Assembly (NCBI GenBank): GCA_900770195.1
Contig: CAAGJI010000065.1
Location: 38,283 to 102,282 of the forward strand
Direction of reading: 5' to 3'
DNA: 64,000 nt
Source of the DNA: Oscillospiraceae bacterium
GTDB taxonomy: Bacteria; Bacillota; Clostridia; Oscillospirales; Ruminococcaceae
The stretch's first letter is position 1; each line of letters starts with the position of its first letter. Position numbers and translations under genes: made by a program. Under the pieces are notes generated by a model. That model saw only the letters and a list, made by a program, of their open reading frames with translations, was not told the origin of the DNA and made no database searches. Of this stretch, positions 41,539 through 51,146 are shown in pieces.

Positions 41539-42929
41539 TGGCAAAATTCAATATGCAGCTTGAAAAGAATCCGATGCCTTCACAGGATCCGGAAATAAGA
41601 AAGAGAAATTTTGAAGAAGTAGCACTCGGATACAGCGAAGAAACAGCAATAAATGAGGCAATGAGATGCCTTGAATGTAAAAATCCAAAGTGTGTTTCAG
41701 GATGTCCTGTCGGAATAAATATTCCTGGATTTATCAAAAAGATAAAGGAAAAAGATTATGACGGAGCATATGATGTAATATCGGAAAGTTCACTTTTACC
41801 TGCAATATGCGGAAGAGTCTGTCCACAGGAAAGCCAGTGTGAAAAATATTGCGTAAGAGGCGTAAAGGGTGACCCTGTCGGAATAGGCAGACTTGAAAGA
41901 TTTGCAGCAGATTTAAGAATGAGCAAAAACGTTCCAGTTTCAAAGCCTGAAAATAAAAACGGAAAGAAAATCGCAGTTGTAGGTTCAGGTCCTGCGGGAC
42001 TTTCATGTGCAGGTGTGCTTGCAAAAAAGGGTTATGATGTAACAATATTTGAAGCACTTCACGTTGCAGGCGGTGTTCTTATGTATGGTATACCTCAGTT
42101 CAGACTTCCAAAGGAAATTGTTCAGAGAGAAATATCAAATCTTAAAGAACTCGGTGTTGACATTGAAACAAACCACATCATCGGTAAAACATATACAATT
42201 GATGATCTTAAATCAGACGGCTATGATGCAATATTCATAGGTTCAGGTGCCGGTCTTCCAAGATTTATGAATATACCTGGTGAAAACCTTATGGGTGTTT
42301 ATTCAGCAAATGAATTTTTAACAAGAATCAATCTTATGAAGGCATATAAAGATGATTCGCATACACCTGTTATGAAAGCAAAGAATGTTGCAGTCGTAGG
42401 CGGCGGAAATGTTGCAATGGACGCAGCAAGATCAGCAATGCGACTTGGAGCTGAAAATGTATATATCATATACAGAAGAAGCGAAGCAGAACTTCCTGCA
42501 AGAGCAGAAGAAGTTGAACACGCAAAAGAAGAAGGCATAATTTTCAAGACACTCAACAATCCTGTTGAAATACTTGGAGATGAAAACGGTTTTGTAAAGG
42601 GTGTTAAGTGCATTGAAATGGAACTTGGCGAACCTGATGAATCAGGAAGAAGAAGACCTGTTGCAAAGCCTGGTTCAGAACACGTCGTTGATATGGACTG
42701 TGTTGTTATGTCAATCGGTACAACACCAAATCCTCTTATTGCTTCAACAACAAAGGGACTTGAAGTAAACAAGAGAGGCTGTATAGTTGTTGATGAAGAA
42801 ACATGTCACACATCAAGAGATACAGTTTATGCAGGCGGTGACGCTGTAAGCGGTGCTGCAACAGTTATTCTTGCAATGGGTGCAGGAAAGAAAGCAGCTG
42901 AATCAATCGACAAACTCCTTAGCAAATAA
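41538..42929 (+). CDS. nfnB: NfnB: FAD/4Fe-4S subunit (GltD-like)
   Basis: The 463-residue protein is homologous to the small subunit of glutamate synthase. An N-terminal Cys-rich region with two 4Fe-4S clusters (CLECKNPKCVSGCPVGINIP and ICGRVCPQESQCEKYC) precedes an FAD site VVGSGPAGLSCAGVLAKKG near residue 150 and an NADP site VVGGGNVAMDAARSA near residue 295. It ends with a C-terminal FAD loop GGDAVSGAATVILAMGAGKKA. Pairing with NfnA rather than a GltB large subunit supports the NfnB call. I start it at ATG 41538. Confidence 0.9.
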   Translation: MAKFNMQLEKNPMPSQDPEIRKRNFEEVALGYSEETAINEAMRCLECKNPKCVSGCPVGINIPGFIKKIKEKDYDGAYDVISESSLLPAICGRVCPQESQCEKYCVRGVKGDPVGIGRLERFAADLRMSKNVPVSKPENKNGKKIAVVGSGPAGLSCAGVLAKKGYDVTIFEALHVAGGVLMYGIPQFRLPKEIVQREISNLKELGVDIETNHIIGKTYTIDDLKSDGYDAIFIGSGAGLPRFMNIPGENLMGVYSANEFLTRINLMKAYKDDSHTPVMKAKNVAVVGGGNVAMDAARSAMRLGAENVYIIYRRSEAELPARAEEVEHAKEEGIIFKTLNNPVEILGDENGFVKGVKCIEMELGEPDESGRRRPVAKPGSEHVVDMDCVVMSIGTTPNPLIASTTKGLEVNKRGCIVVDEETCHTSRDTVYAGGDAVSGAATVILAMGAGKKAAESIDKLLSK

Positions 42930-43011
42930 AAGAAATTAGAGGTGCGTCAAAGAGATGTATCTTTAAAATATAAAATAATATGTTACTTTGAAAGTGAGGT
43001 AAACCTAAATT

Positions 43012-43962
43012 ATGGGTAGAAAAATTACTGTAATCGGTGCAGGAAGCGTAGGTGCAAGTATTGTTTATACACTTGCAGTTGAAGGCATTGCATCAGATAT
43101 CCTTATGATAGACATTAATAAGGAAAAAGCACTTGGCGAAGCAATGGACATCAGTCAGGGCGCATCATTTTTTGGAAATGTAAACATTCACGCAGGTGAA
43201 TATGAAGAAGCAGTTGATTCTGATATAGTTATTATCACATCAGGTCTTCCACGTAAACCTGGTCAGACAAGACTTGACCTTGCACAGGCTAACGTTGATA
43301 TATTAAAGCAGATTGCTCCTGAAATCACAAAATATGCTCCAAACGCTATTTATATGATTGTAAGCAACCCTGTTGACGTTTTAACTTATGTTTTCCATAA
43401 GATTACCAACATTCCTGAAAGCAGAATACTTGGAAGTGGTACACTTCTTGACACATCAAGACTTCGTTCAACACTTGCAAATCACTTCAACATCAGCCAG
43501 AAGAACATTCACGCAAGCGTTCTTGGCGAACACGGTGATTCATCATTTGTTCCTTGGTCACTTGCAACAGTTGCAGGCGTTCCGATAAAAGAATTTGCAG
43601 CAAGTCTTGAAGGTACAGCACTTGAAGGAGTTGGCGAACCAAACTATGATGATGTTCTTGATTTTACAAAGAAGTCAGGCGGTGTTATCATCAAGCGCAA
43701 GGGTGCAACATACTATGCAATTGCACTTTCAGTATGTCACATCTGTAAGTATCTTTTAAACAACGTAAACTCAGTTGCAACTGTTTCAACAATGCTTCAT
43801 GGTGAATATGGTCAGGAAGACATCTGCCTCAGCATTCAGACAGTTCTCAATTCAAAGGGTATTGTTGGAAAGATTGCTCCTAAGATGACACCCGAAGAAG
43901 ATGAACTCTTTGCAAAGAGTGCTGCAAGCCTCAGAGAAGTTATAGACCACATTAAGATATAA
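43012..43962 (+). CDS. LDH/MDH-family dehydrogenase, probably malate dehydrogenase
   Basis: The 316-residue enzyme has the NAD fold VIGAGSVGASIVYTLA, the catalytic loop SGLPRKPGQTRLDLAQAN, the Asp in SNPVDVLTY and the catalytic His in VLGEHGDSSFVPWS. The backbone is lactate-dehydrogenase-like. However, the residue just before KPG that decides substrate (Gln102 in LDH numbering) is Arg, which in this family favours oxaloacetate/malate. The next gene is fumarase. I read it as the oxaloacetate-to-malate step of a succinate branch; lactate dehydrogenase remains possible. Confidence 0.75.
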   Translation: MGRKITVIGAGSVGASIVYTLAVEGIASDILMIDINKEKALGEAMDISQGASFFGNVNIHAGEYEEAVDSDIVIITSGLPRKPGQTRLDLAQANVDILKQIAPEITKYAPNAIYMIVSNPVDVLTYVFHKITNIPESRILGSGTLLDTSRLRSTLANHFNISQKNIHASVLGEHGDSSFVPWSLATVAGVPIKEFAASLEGTALEGVGEPNYDDVLDFTKKSGGVIIKRKGATYYAIALSVCHICKYLLNNVNSVATVSTMLHGEYGQEDICLSIQTVLNSKGIVGKIAPKMTPEEDELFAKSAASLREVIDHIKI

Positions 43963-44005
43963 GGAAATTATTTCCGAAAATTTAAAGAAAAGAAGGTTTT
44001 ATCCG

Positions 44006-45370
44006 ATGGAATATCGTATCGAACATGACTCAATGGGTGAAGTTAAAGTCCCTGCAAATGTTTATTGGGCAGCTCAGACACAGAGAAGCTTCAAAAACTT
44101 TGAAATTGGTATTGAAAAGATGCCGAGAGAAATAACACACGCATTCGGTATACTTAAAAAAGCCGCTGCAATTGCAAATAACCGTCTTGGCAGACTTGAC
44201 GATGAAAGATTAAAGGGCATTACAGAAGCCGCAACAGAAGTTGCAGAAGGCAAGCTTGATGAACATTTCCCACTTGTTGTATGGCAGACAGGTTCAGGCA
44301 CACAGTCAAATATGAATGCAAATGAAGTTATTGCAAACAGAGGAAATGAAATACTCGGCAAGAAACTTCTTCATCCAAATGACCATGTAAATATGTCACA
44401 AAGCTCAAACGACACATTCCCGACAGCAATGCACATTGCAGCAGCAGTTGAAATTGAAGATAAACTTTTCCCTGCAATTGATACACTTGTTGCAACATTT
44501 AAGCGTCTTGAAGCTGAAAACGAAGGAATAGTAAAGAGCGGACGTACACATCTTCAGGACGCAGTTCCGATAAAATTCTCACAGGAAATTTCAGGCTGGA
44601 GAAATATGCTTGAAAAGTCAAAGGCACAGCTTACACTTGCACTTAGCGGTTTAAGAGAACTTGCACTCGGCGGCACAGCTGTTGGTACAGGTCTTAACGC
44701 ACCGGCAGGCTTTGCAGAAGAAGTTGCAAAGGCAGTTTCAGAACTTACAGGCAAGGAATTTGTTACAGCTGAAAACAAGTTCCACGCTCTTACATCAAAG
44801 GACGACATCACATTTGCACACGGTGCATTAAAGGCACTTGCTGCAAACCTTATGAAAATTGCAAATGATGTAAGATGGCTTGCAAGCGGTCCTCGTGACG
44901 GTCTTGGAGAAATTAAAATTCCTGAAAACGAACCTGGCAGCTCAATTATGCCTGGTAAGGTAAACCCTACACAGTGCGAATCAATGACAATGATTGCAGT
45001 ACAGGTAATGGGTAATGATGCAGCAGTTGGTTTTGCAGCATCACAGGGTAACTTTGAACTTAACGTATTTATGCCTGTTATAGCTTACAATTTCTTACAG
45101 TCAGTTAAGCTTTTAGCAGAAGGCATAACATCATTTAATAAAAATTGTGCAGTTGGCATTAAGGCAAACAAGGAAAAAATGCACCACAATCTTCACAATT
45201 CACTTATGCTTGTTACAGCACTTAACCCATATATCGGTTATGAAAATGCTGCAAAAACTTCACATCTTGCTTATGAGGAAAATATTTCCCTCAAGGAAGC
45301 TTGCGTAAAACTCGGATTCTTAACAGCTGAAAAGTTTGATGAAGTTTTCCATCCTGAAGAAATGGCATAA
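44006..45370 (+). CDS. fumC: Class II fumarate hydratase
   Basis: FumC interconverts malate and fumarate without iron. The 454-residue product is full length and has the three conserved regions: QTGSGTQSNMNANEVIANR near residue 95, the SGRTHLQDAVPIKF block near residue 180 with the catalytic His, and the signature GSSIMPGKVNPTQCE near residue 312 with the catalytic Ser. It lies between the dehydrogenase and the Hdr-Flx-Frd genes, so it supplies fumarate to the reductase. Confidence 0.96.
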   Translation: MEYRIEHDSMGEVKVPANVYWAAQTQRSFKNFEIGIEKMPREITHAFGILKKAAAIANNRLGRLDDERLKGITEAATEVAEGKLDEHFPLVVWQTGSGTQSNMNANEVIANRGNEILGKKLLHPNDHVNMSQSSNDTFPTAMHIAAAVEIEDKLFPAIDTLVATFKRLEAENEGIVKSGRTHLQDAVPIKFSQEISGWRNMLEKSKAQLTLALSGLRELALGGTAVGTGLNAPAGFAEEVAKAVSELTGKEFVTAENKFHALTSKDDITFAHGALKALAANLMKIANDVRWLASGPRDGLGEIKIPENEPGSSIMPGKVNPTQCESMTMIAVQVMGNDAAVGFAASQGNFELNVFMPVIAYNFLQSVKLLAEGITSFNKNCAVGIKANKEKMHHNLHNSLMLVTALNPYIGYENAAKTSHLAYEENISLKEACVKLGFLTAEKFDEVFHPEEMA

Positions 45371-45384
45371 GATAAACAAAAAAT

Positions 45385-45454
45385 GACGGGCAGCAGGGAA
45401 GAGAAAAAATTCCCTGTCGCTCCCATTCATAAATCACGCAAAAAATTTTGCGTG
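45385..45454 (+). promoter_or_regulatory. Two hairpins between fumC and hdrB
   Basis: CAGGGAA/TTCCCTG (45394-45416) and CACGCAAAA/TTTTGCGTG (45435-45454) sit in the 104-bp gap. Neither has a T tract and no promoter is evident, so they may be mRNA-processing or stabilising elements. Confidence 0.45.
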
Positions 45455-45474
45455 GTAATATCTGGAGGTAGACT

Positions 45475-46287
45475 ATGGTATTAAATTATTATCCTGGCTG
45501 TACTCTGAAAACAAAAGCAAAAGTTCTCGATAAGTATGCAAGAAAATGTGCAGAAGCACTTGGAGCTGAACTTCAGGAAATTCCTGAATGGCAGTGCTGC
45601 GGTGCGGTGTATGTATCCGGCAAGGATGAAGTTGCAAATAAACTTTCATCGGTTCGTGCTTTGAAGGCAGCTAAGGAAAACGGCGGAAAACTTGTTGCAG
45701 TGTGCAGTGCCTGTTACAACGTTTTAAAGCGTGTAAACAACGATATGGCAACTGACGAAACATTTGCATACAAGGCAAATACTTACTTAAACGAAGGTGA
45801 AGATTATCACGGTGAAACAGAAGTACTTCATTATCTTGAAATGCTTCGTGATGTTATCGGTTTCGACACAATCGCAAAGAAAGTTAAAGAAAACAAAGAA
45901 AATCCTCTTAAAGGAAAAAATATTGGTGCATATTACGGATGTCTTTTACTTCGTCCTTCAAAGGTTATGCAGTTTGATAATCCAGAAGAACCAACAATCA
46001 TTGAAGATTTCATAAAGGCACTCGGTGCAAAGCCTGTTGTTTATCAGATGAGAAACGAATGCTGCGGCGGTTACGTTACAGTTGAAAACAAAAAGCTTGC
46101 ACAGAACAGAGTTGAAATGATAATGAGCAATGCAAAAACTCAGGGTGCGGAAGCACTTATCACAGCCTGTCCGCTTTGCCTTTACAACTTAAAGGAAAAT
46201 GCAACAGAAACAAAGCTGCCTGTATACTACATCACAGAATTATTGGCAGAGGCACTCGGAATTAAAGAAGAGGAGGCTGATAAGTAA
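45475..46287 (+). CDS. hdrB: HdrB-like heterodisulfide reductase subunit (two CCG domains)
   Basis: The 270-residue subunit has the duplicated Cys motif that binds the noncubane 4Fe-4S pair in HdrB: YPGCTLKT, WQCCGA and CSACYN in the first half, then YYGCLLLRP, NECCGGYV and ACPLCLYN in the second. In methanogens it reduces CoM-S-S-CoB; bacteria lack that substrate, so another disulfide or a protein partner is expected. GGAGG precedes the ATG. Its stop overlaps the hdrC start. Confidence 0.9.
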   Translation: MVLNYYPGCTLKTKAKVLDKYARKCAEALGAELQEIPEWQCCGAVYVSGKDEVANKLSSVRALKAAKENGGKLVAVCSACYNVLKRVNNDMATDETFAYKANTYLNEGEDYHGETEVLHYLEMLRDVIGFDTIAKKVKENKENPLKGKNIGAYYGCLLLRPSKVMQFDNPEEPTIIEDFIKALGAKPVVYQMRNECCGGYVTVENKKLAQNRVEMIMSNAKTQGAEALITACPLCLYNLKENATETKLPVYYITELLAEALGIKEEEADK

Positions 46288-46676
46288 TGAAAATAGATAA
46301 GGAATTATCTGAATTAGTAAAACAGATCAGCGGAACCAATCCAAGTACCTGTATGAAATGCGGAAAATGCAGCGGAAGATGTCCGGCATTTGATGAAATG
46401 GATTATCATCCACACGAATTCGTTTCAATGGTGGAAAAGGGAAGAATTGAAGAACTTATGAATTCAAAATCTCTCTGGAACTGCCTTTCATGTATGGCGT
46501 GCATCGAAAGATGCCCAAGAAACGTTGCACCGGGCGGACTTATTGAAGCAATAAGACTTCTTGTTGTTCGTCAGCAGGGCGGAAATCATCTTGCACCTGA
46601 AGACATTGCTGAAAAGCTTGATGATGAACTTCCGCAGCAGGCTCTTATGAGTGCATTCCGTAAGTACAGTAAATAA
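46287..46676 (+). CDS. hdrC: HdrC-like iron-sulfur subunit
   Basis: The 129-residue protein has two 4Fe-4S motifs, CMKCGKCSGRCPAF near residue 22 and CLSCMACIERCPRN near residue 63, with no other domain. In Hdr complexes HdrC relays electrons between HdrA and HdrB. It overlaps hdrB by one base (TAATG), and hdrA follows after 18 bases. Confidence 0.92.
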   Translation: MKIDKELSELVKQISGTNPSTCMKCGKCSGRCPAFDEMDYHPHEFVSMVEKGRIEELMNSKSLWNCLSCMACIERCPRNVAPGGLIEAIRLLVVRQQGGNHLAPEDIAEKLDDELPQQALMSAFRKYSK

Positions 46677-46694
46677 TAGATTGGAAGTGACAAA

Positions 46695-48695
46695 ATGCAA
46701 AGAATAGGTGTATTTGTCTGTCATTGTGGTACAAACATTGCAGGTACTGTTGATGTTACTGCCGTTGTTGAAGCAGCTAAGCAGCAGCCGGGCGTTGTAT
46801 TTGCAACTGAATATATGTTTATGTGTTCAGAAGCAGGTCAGAATTTGCTCAGACAGGCAATTAAAGATTATAAATTAACAGGTGTTGTTGTTTGCTCATG
46901 TTCACCAAGAATGCATGAAGCAACTTTCAGAAAGGCAGCAGCAGCCGAAGGTCTTAACCCATATAAGGTAGAAATTGCAAACATTCGTGAACACTGTTCA
47001 TGGATTCACAAGGATATGAAAGTTGCGACAGCAAAGGCTATTTCACTTATGACAGTAGCACTTGCAAAAGTTCAGCTTGATACTCCGCTTCAGGAAAGTG
47101 AAATTCCTGTAACAAAGAGATGTCTTGTTATCGGCGGCGGTATTGCAGGTATCCAGACAGCCATAGACGTTGCAGATGCAGGTTTTGAAGTAGACATTGT
47201 TGAAAAGAATCCTACAATCGGCGGAAGAATGGCACAGGTTGATAAAACATTCCCGACACTTGACTGTTCATCATGCATCCTCACACCGAAAATGGTTGAA
47301 GCAAAGCAGAACGAAAATATCAACATTTTCTCATACAGTGAAATAGATGATGTAAAGGGTTATATCGGTAACTTTGACGTTAAGATAAAGCGTAAGGCAA
47401 GATATGTAAATGAATACACATGTACAGGATGTGGTGCTTGTACAGAAGCTTGTCCTATGGCAAAAATCAAGGATGTAAACAAGGGTATCAAAAATGAATT
47501 CAATATGGGACTCAACACAAGAGGTGCAATATACATTCCTTTTGCACAGGCAGTTCCTTGCGTTCCTGCAATTGATGCAGCACATTGTATTCATTTCAAG
47601 ACAGGCAAATGCGGCAAGTGCGTAGATGCTTGTACAGCAAAGGCAATTGACTTTAACCAGAAAGATGAAATCATCGAACGTAAATATGGTGCAATCGTTG
47701 TTGCAACAGGTTATCAGATAACAAACCTTGACAAGTTTGGTGAATTTGCATATAACGAAAGTCCTGACGTAATCACATCACTTGAACTCGAAAGAATAAT
47801 GAAAGCTGACGGTCCTACAAATGGCGAAATCGTTCGTCCATCAGACGGAAAGAAGCCAAAGTCAGTTGTATTCATTCAGTGTGTTGGTTCAAGAGATACA
47901 TCAGGCTGCGGCAAGCCATATTGTTCAAAGGTTTGCTGTATGTATACAGCAAAGCACACAATGATGATTCAGGAACACAATCCTGGAACAGAAATTCACG
48001 TATTCTATATAGACGTAAGAACACCTGGCAAGGCTTATGATGAATTTTACAGAAGAGCCGTTGAAATGTATGGTGTTGACTATATCAAGGGTATGGTAGG
48101 TAAGGTAACGCCTGAAGGAGATCATCTTCTTGTACAGGGAAGCGACCTTATCGCAAATGAACAGGTCAAGATAAAGGCTGATATGGTAGTTCTTGCAGCA
48201 GCAGTTGAACCGGAACCATCAGTAAGAGATATTGCAACAAAGCTTGCAATCAGTATTGACCCGAATAACTTCCTTAATGAAGCACACGCAAAACTCCGTC
48301 CTGTAGAATGTGCTACAGCAGGTGTATTCCTTTCAGGTATGTGTCAGGGTCCAAAGGATATTCCTGAAACAGTTGCACAGGCTTCAGCCGCAGCAGCTAA
48401 GGTAATAGGACTTCTTTCAAAGGATTCACTCAAGGGTAACCCTTGCGTATCAAGCCCTAACCACGAACTTTGTAACGGATGTTCAACTTGTGCTAATGTT
48501 TGTCCATACGGTGCTATTACATATGAAGACAGAGAATTCAACAGAGGCAGAGAAGTAAGACGTGTTGCAGTTGTAAATGAAGCTGTATGTCAGGGCTGCG
48601 GTGCTTGTACTGTTGCTTGTCCTTCAGGTGCTATGGACTTAAAGGGATTCACAAATAAACAGATAATGGCGGAGGTAGATGCAGTATGTCAGTAA
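46695..48695 (+). CDS. hdrA: HdrA: flavin-containing electron-bifurcating subunit
   Basis: HdrA holds the FAD at which electrons are split. The 666-residue protein has the N-terminal domain opening RIGVFVCHCGTNIAGTVD, the Rossmann motif LVIGGGIAGIQTAIDVADAG near residue 140, and the Cys-rich stretch TLDCSSCILTPKM. A 4Fe-4S motif CTGCGACTEACP lies near residue 235, VVIATGY-type FAD strands follow, and two C-terminal 4Fe-4S motifs (CNGCSTCANVCP and CQGCGACTVACP) lie near residues 600 and 635. Length and order match bifurcating HdrA. It overlaps the mvhD-like gene by 10 bases. Confidence 0.94.
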   Translation: MQRIGVFVCHCGTNIAGTVDVTAVVEAAKQQPGVVFATEYMFMCSEAGQNLLRQAIKDYKLTGVVVCSCSPRMHEATFRKAAAAEGLNPYKVEIANIREHCSWIHKDMKVATAKAISLMTVALAKVQLDTPLQESEIPVTKRCLVIGGGIAGIQTAIDVADAGFEVDIVEKNPTIGGRMAQVDKTFPTLDCSSCILTPKMVEAKQNENINIFSYSEIDDVKGYIGNFDVKIKRKARYVNEYTCTGCGACTEACPMAKIKDVNKGIKNEFNMGLNTRGAIYIPFAQAVPCVPAIDAAHCIHFKTGKCGKCVDACTAKAIDFNQKDEIIERKYGAIVVATGYQITNLDKFGEFAYNESPDVITSLELERIMKADGPTNGEIVRPSDGKKPKSVVFIQCVGSRDTSGCGKPYCSKVCCMYTAKHTMMIQEHNPGTEIHVFYIDVRTPGKAYDEFYRRAVEMYGVDYIKGMVGKVTPEGDHLLVQGSDLIANEQVKIKADMVVLAAAVEPEPSVRDIATKLAISIDPNNFLNEAHAKLRPVECATAGVFLSGMCQGPKDIPETVAQASAAAAKVIGLLSKDSLKGNPCVSSPNHELCNGCSTCANVCPYGAITYEDREFNRGREVRRVAVVNEAVCQGCGACTVACPSGAMDLKGFTNKQIMAEVDAVCQ

Positions 48696-49141
48696 AATAT
48701 GTTGACGGCAAATTCAAGCCTACTATAGTTGCATTCTGCTGTAACTGGTGTTCATATGCGGGAGCAGACCTTGCAGGTTCAAGCCGTTTGTCTTATCCGG
48801 CAGATGTTAAGATCATAAGAGTGCCATGTTCATGCAGAGTTAATCCGCTTTTCGTTTTAAAAGCATTCCAGAGAGGTGCAGACGGGGTTATTCTTTGCGG
48901 ATGTCACCCTGGAGATTGCCACTACTCAACAGGTAACTATTACACAAGAAGAAGAATGGCAATGCTTTTCTCTATGCTTGATTTCCTTGGAATAGAACGT
49001 GAAAGAACAAGAGTTGAATGGGTTTCAGCTGCTGAAGGTGCAAGATTTTCTGAAGTTATGAATTCATTCTGCGAAAATATTGAAAAGCTTGGTGAATGCA
49101 AGAGACTGGAGGATATAAGATGCAAAGAACCAATGAAATAA
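48686..49141 (+). CDS. flxD: MvhD/FlxD-like electron transfer subunit
   Basis: The 151-residue protein carries the MvhD Cys pattern for a 2Fe-2S or related cluster: VAFCCNWCSYAGADLAG, VPCSCRVNP and LCGCHPGDCHY. In methanogens MvhD links a hydrogenase to HdrA; in Desulfovibrio FlxD links FlxABC to HdrA. No hydrogenase large subunit is present here, and Flx-like subunits follow, so the FlxD reading fits. It overlaps hdrA and the next gene. Confidence 0.9.
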   Translation: MSVKYVDGKFKPTIVAFCCNWCSYAGADLAGSSRLSYPADVKIIRVPCSCRVNPLFVLKAFQRGADGVILCGCHPGDCHYSTGNYYTRRRMAMLFSMLDFLGIERERTRVEWVSAAEGARFSEVMNSFCENIEKLGECKRLEDIRCKEPMK

Positions 49142-50106
49142 TTGCCCGTGCAAAAGAACTTCTTGCCTCCGGAGAAGTAAACAGAGTTCTTGGCTGGAGA
49201 AAGGGCGAATACAGTTATGACCAGTCACCTGCTGTTTTCACAGAAAGCAACATTGACGAACTTGTTTATGATGATTTCTCAACTCCGAATTTAAGCAAGT
49301 ATCTTGTTAAAGAAACACTTAAAGAAGGTAAAATAGCAGTTCTTATGAAGCCTTCTGATTCATATAGTTTAAATCAGCTTTTAACTGAACACAGAGTTAA
49401 GAGAGAAAACATATATGTTATCGGTATCCCTGCTGAATCAGAAATCGATTTAAGAAAAATCGAAGCACTCGGTGTAAAGGGTATCACAGACATTGAAGCT
49501 GACGAAACAAGCGTTACTATCAAGTCAATTTATGGTGACAAGACAGTTGCAAAGTCAGATGTTCTTCTTGACAGAAGTATGAACGGCAAGGGAACAAAGC
49601 ACGTTATATATGATGAACTTCTCTGCTGCACAGAAGACGAAGAAGCAGTAAACGAAGACACAACATCAAGATTTGACCAGCTTAAAGAAATTGAAGCTAT
49701 GTCATCAGACGAAAGATACGAATTCTGGAGAAGCGAACTTTCAAAATGTATTAGATGTAATGCCTGTCGTAACGTATGTCCTGCATGTACATGCCGTACC
49801 TGTGTATTTGACAATCCTGATTCACAGGTTGATGCAAAGGCGAACACAACATCATTTGAAGAAAATATGTTCCACATAATCAGAGCATTCCACGTTGCAG
49901 GAAGATGTACAGACTGCGGCGAATGTTCAAGAGTATGTCCGCAGAACATTCCGCTTCATCTTTTGAACCGCAAGTTCATCAAGGATATGAATGAAAACTA
50001 TGGTGAATATCAGGCGGGAGCAGTTGAAGGTTCAAGAGCACCTCTTGTAAGCTTCACAACAGAAGATATTGAACCAAATGCAATTTCAGACGGAGGTAAG
50101 GCATAA
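49120..50106 (+). CDS. FlxC-like 4Fe-4S protein with FrhB-type N-terminus
   Basis: The 328-residue protein begins with a domain resembling the beta subunit of F420 hydrogenase (ELLASGEVNRVLGWRKGEYSY, IAVLMKPSDSYSLNQLL). It then has an unusually dense Cys region CIRCNACRNVCPACTCRTC near residue 212 and a second 4Fe-4S motif CTDCGECSRVCPQNIP near residue 262. It fits the third Flx subunit, an electron relay between the NADH-oxidising subunit and FlxD. The start ATG 49120 has GGAGG upstream and overlaps flxD by 22 bases. Confidence 0.75.
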   Translation: MQRTNEIIARAKELLASGEVNRVLGWRKGEYSYDQSPAVFTESNIDELVYDDFSTPNLSKYLVKETLKEGKIAVLMKPSDSYSLNQLLTEHRVKRENIYVIGIPAESEIDLRKIEALGVKGITDIEADETSVTIKSIYGDKTVAKSDVLLDRSMNGKGTKHVIYDELLCCTEDEEAVNEDTTSRFDQLKEIEAMSSDERYEFWRSELSKCIRCNACRNVCPACTCRTCVFDNPDSQVDAKANTTSFEENMFHIIRAFHVAGRCTDCGECSRVCPQNIPLHLLNRKFIKDMNENYGEYQAGAVEGSRAPLVSFTTEDIEPNAISDGGKA

Positions 50107-51146
50107 TGAAAAAAATAGCTGTAAGCCGTTTACCTGAACTTTATGCAATGATTACTGCTTCACAGAAGCTGTATCTTCCGGTTGAAAACGGCGGCAAAGC
50201 TGAATACAAAGAATATTCAGAAGGTGCTGATGTGGCACTTGAAGCTGTTAACACAGTTAAGTCAGCAAAAGATTTTATTTTCCCACAGAGCGAAGACCTT
50301 TGCGGATTTAAAGTAACAGAAAAAACAATCGAAGTACTTGACCTTAAAAAAGCAAGTGAACCATTTGTATTATTTGGTGTTCGTGCCTGTGATGCAAAGA
50401 GTTTTGAAATTCTTGATAACGTTTTCCTTAAAGGTTATCTTGATACATATTATGAAGCAAAAAGAAAAGCAGGAACAATTGTAACTCATGCATGTAATGC
50501 ACCTGATACAACATGTTTTTGCAGCACTTTCGGAATAGATGCTTCAGACCCTGCCGGAGATGTAACAACATGGACAACAGATGACACACTTTACTGGCAG
50601 GCAAACACAGAAAAGGGTGAAAAACTCACAGAAGCAGTTTCCACGCTTCTTGAAGATGCCGATGAAAAGGCAGTTGAAGCAAAGAAAAATGAAATAAAGG
50701 AAATCACAGAAAAGCTTCCTTATGCACATCTTTCACTTAAAGGCTTCGATGAATATAATAAAGAAAATCTCGACAGACTTTTCAATGCACCTGAATGGAA
50801 TGAACTTTCAGAAGCATGTCTTGGCTGCGGTACTTGTACATTTGTATGTCCGACTTGTCAGTGTTACGATATTCGTGACTTCAAAACAAATGACGGCATA
50901 AAGAGATTCAGATGCTGGGATTCATGTATGTTCTCAGACTTCACAAAATGTGCACACGGCAATATGAGAAATACTCAGATGCAGAGATACCGTCAGAGAT
51001 TTATGCACAAACTTTACTATTATCCTGACAATAACGAAGGCACATTCGGATGTGTCGGCTGCGGCAGATGCGTTGCAAAATGTCCTCAGCACCTTAACAT
51101 TGTCAAGGTAATTAAGAAACTCGGAACTGATGGAGGGAACAAATAA
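50106..51146 (+). CDS. flxB: FlxB-like 4Fe-4S protein (AsrA/sulfhydrogenase beta family)
   Basis: The 346-residue protein belongs to the sulfhydrogenase beta/anaerobic sulfite reductase A family: FVLFGVRACDAKSFEILD near residue 85, THACNAPDTTCFCSTFG near residue 125, and the cluster motifs CLGCGTCTFVCPTCQCYD near residue 240 and CVGCGRCVAKCPQHLN near residue 318. The family passes electrons from a flavin subunit like the one encoded next. It overlaps both neighbours by one base. Confidence 0.85.
   Translation: MKKIAVSRLPELYAMITASQKLYLPVENGGKAEYKEYSEGADVALEAVNTVKSAKDFIFPQSEDLCGFKVTEKTIEVLDLKKASEPFVLFGVRACDAKSFEILDNVFLKGYLDTYYEAKRKAGTIVTHACNAPDTTCFCSTFGIDASDPAGDVTTWTTDDTLYWQANTEKGEKLTEAVSTLLEDADEKAVEAKKNEIKEITEKLPYAHLSLKGFDEYNKENLDRLFNAPEWNELSEACLGCGTCTFVCPTCQCYDIRDFKTNDGIKRFRCWDSCMFSDFTKCAHGNMRNTQMQRYRQRFMHKLYYYPDNNEGTFGCVGCGRCVAKCPQHLNIVKVIKKLGTDGGNK

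Noticed and set aside
43012..43962. Straight annotation as L-lactate dehydrogenase
   Set aside because: The Arg before KPG and the fumarase neighbour favour malate dehydrogenase, though lactate activity is not excluded.
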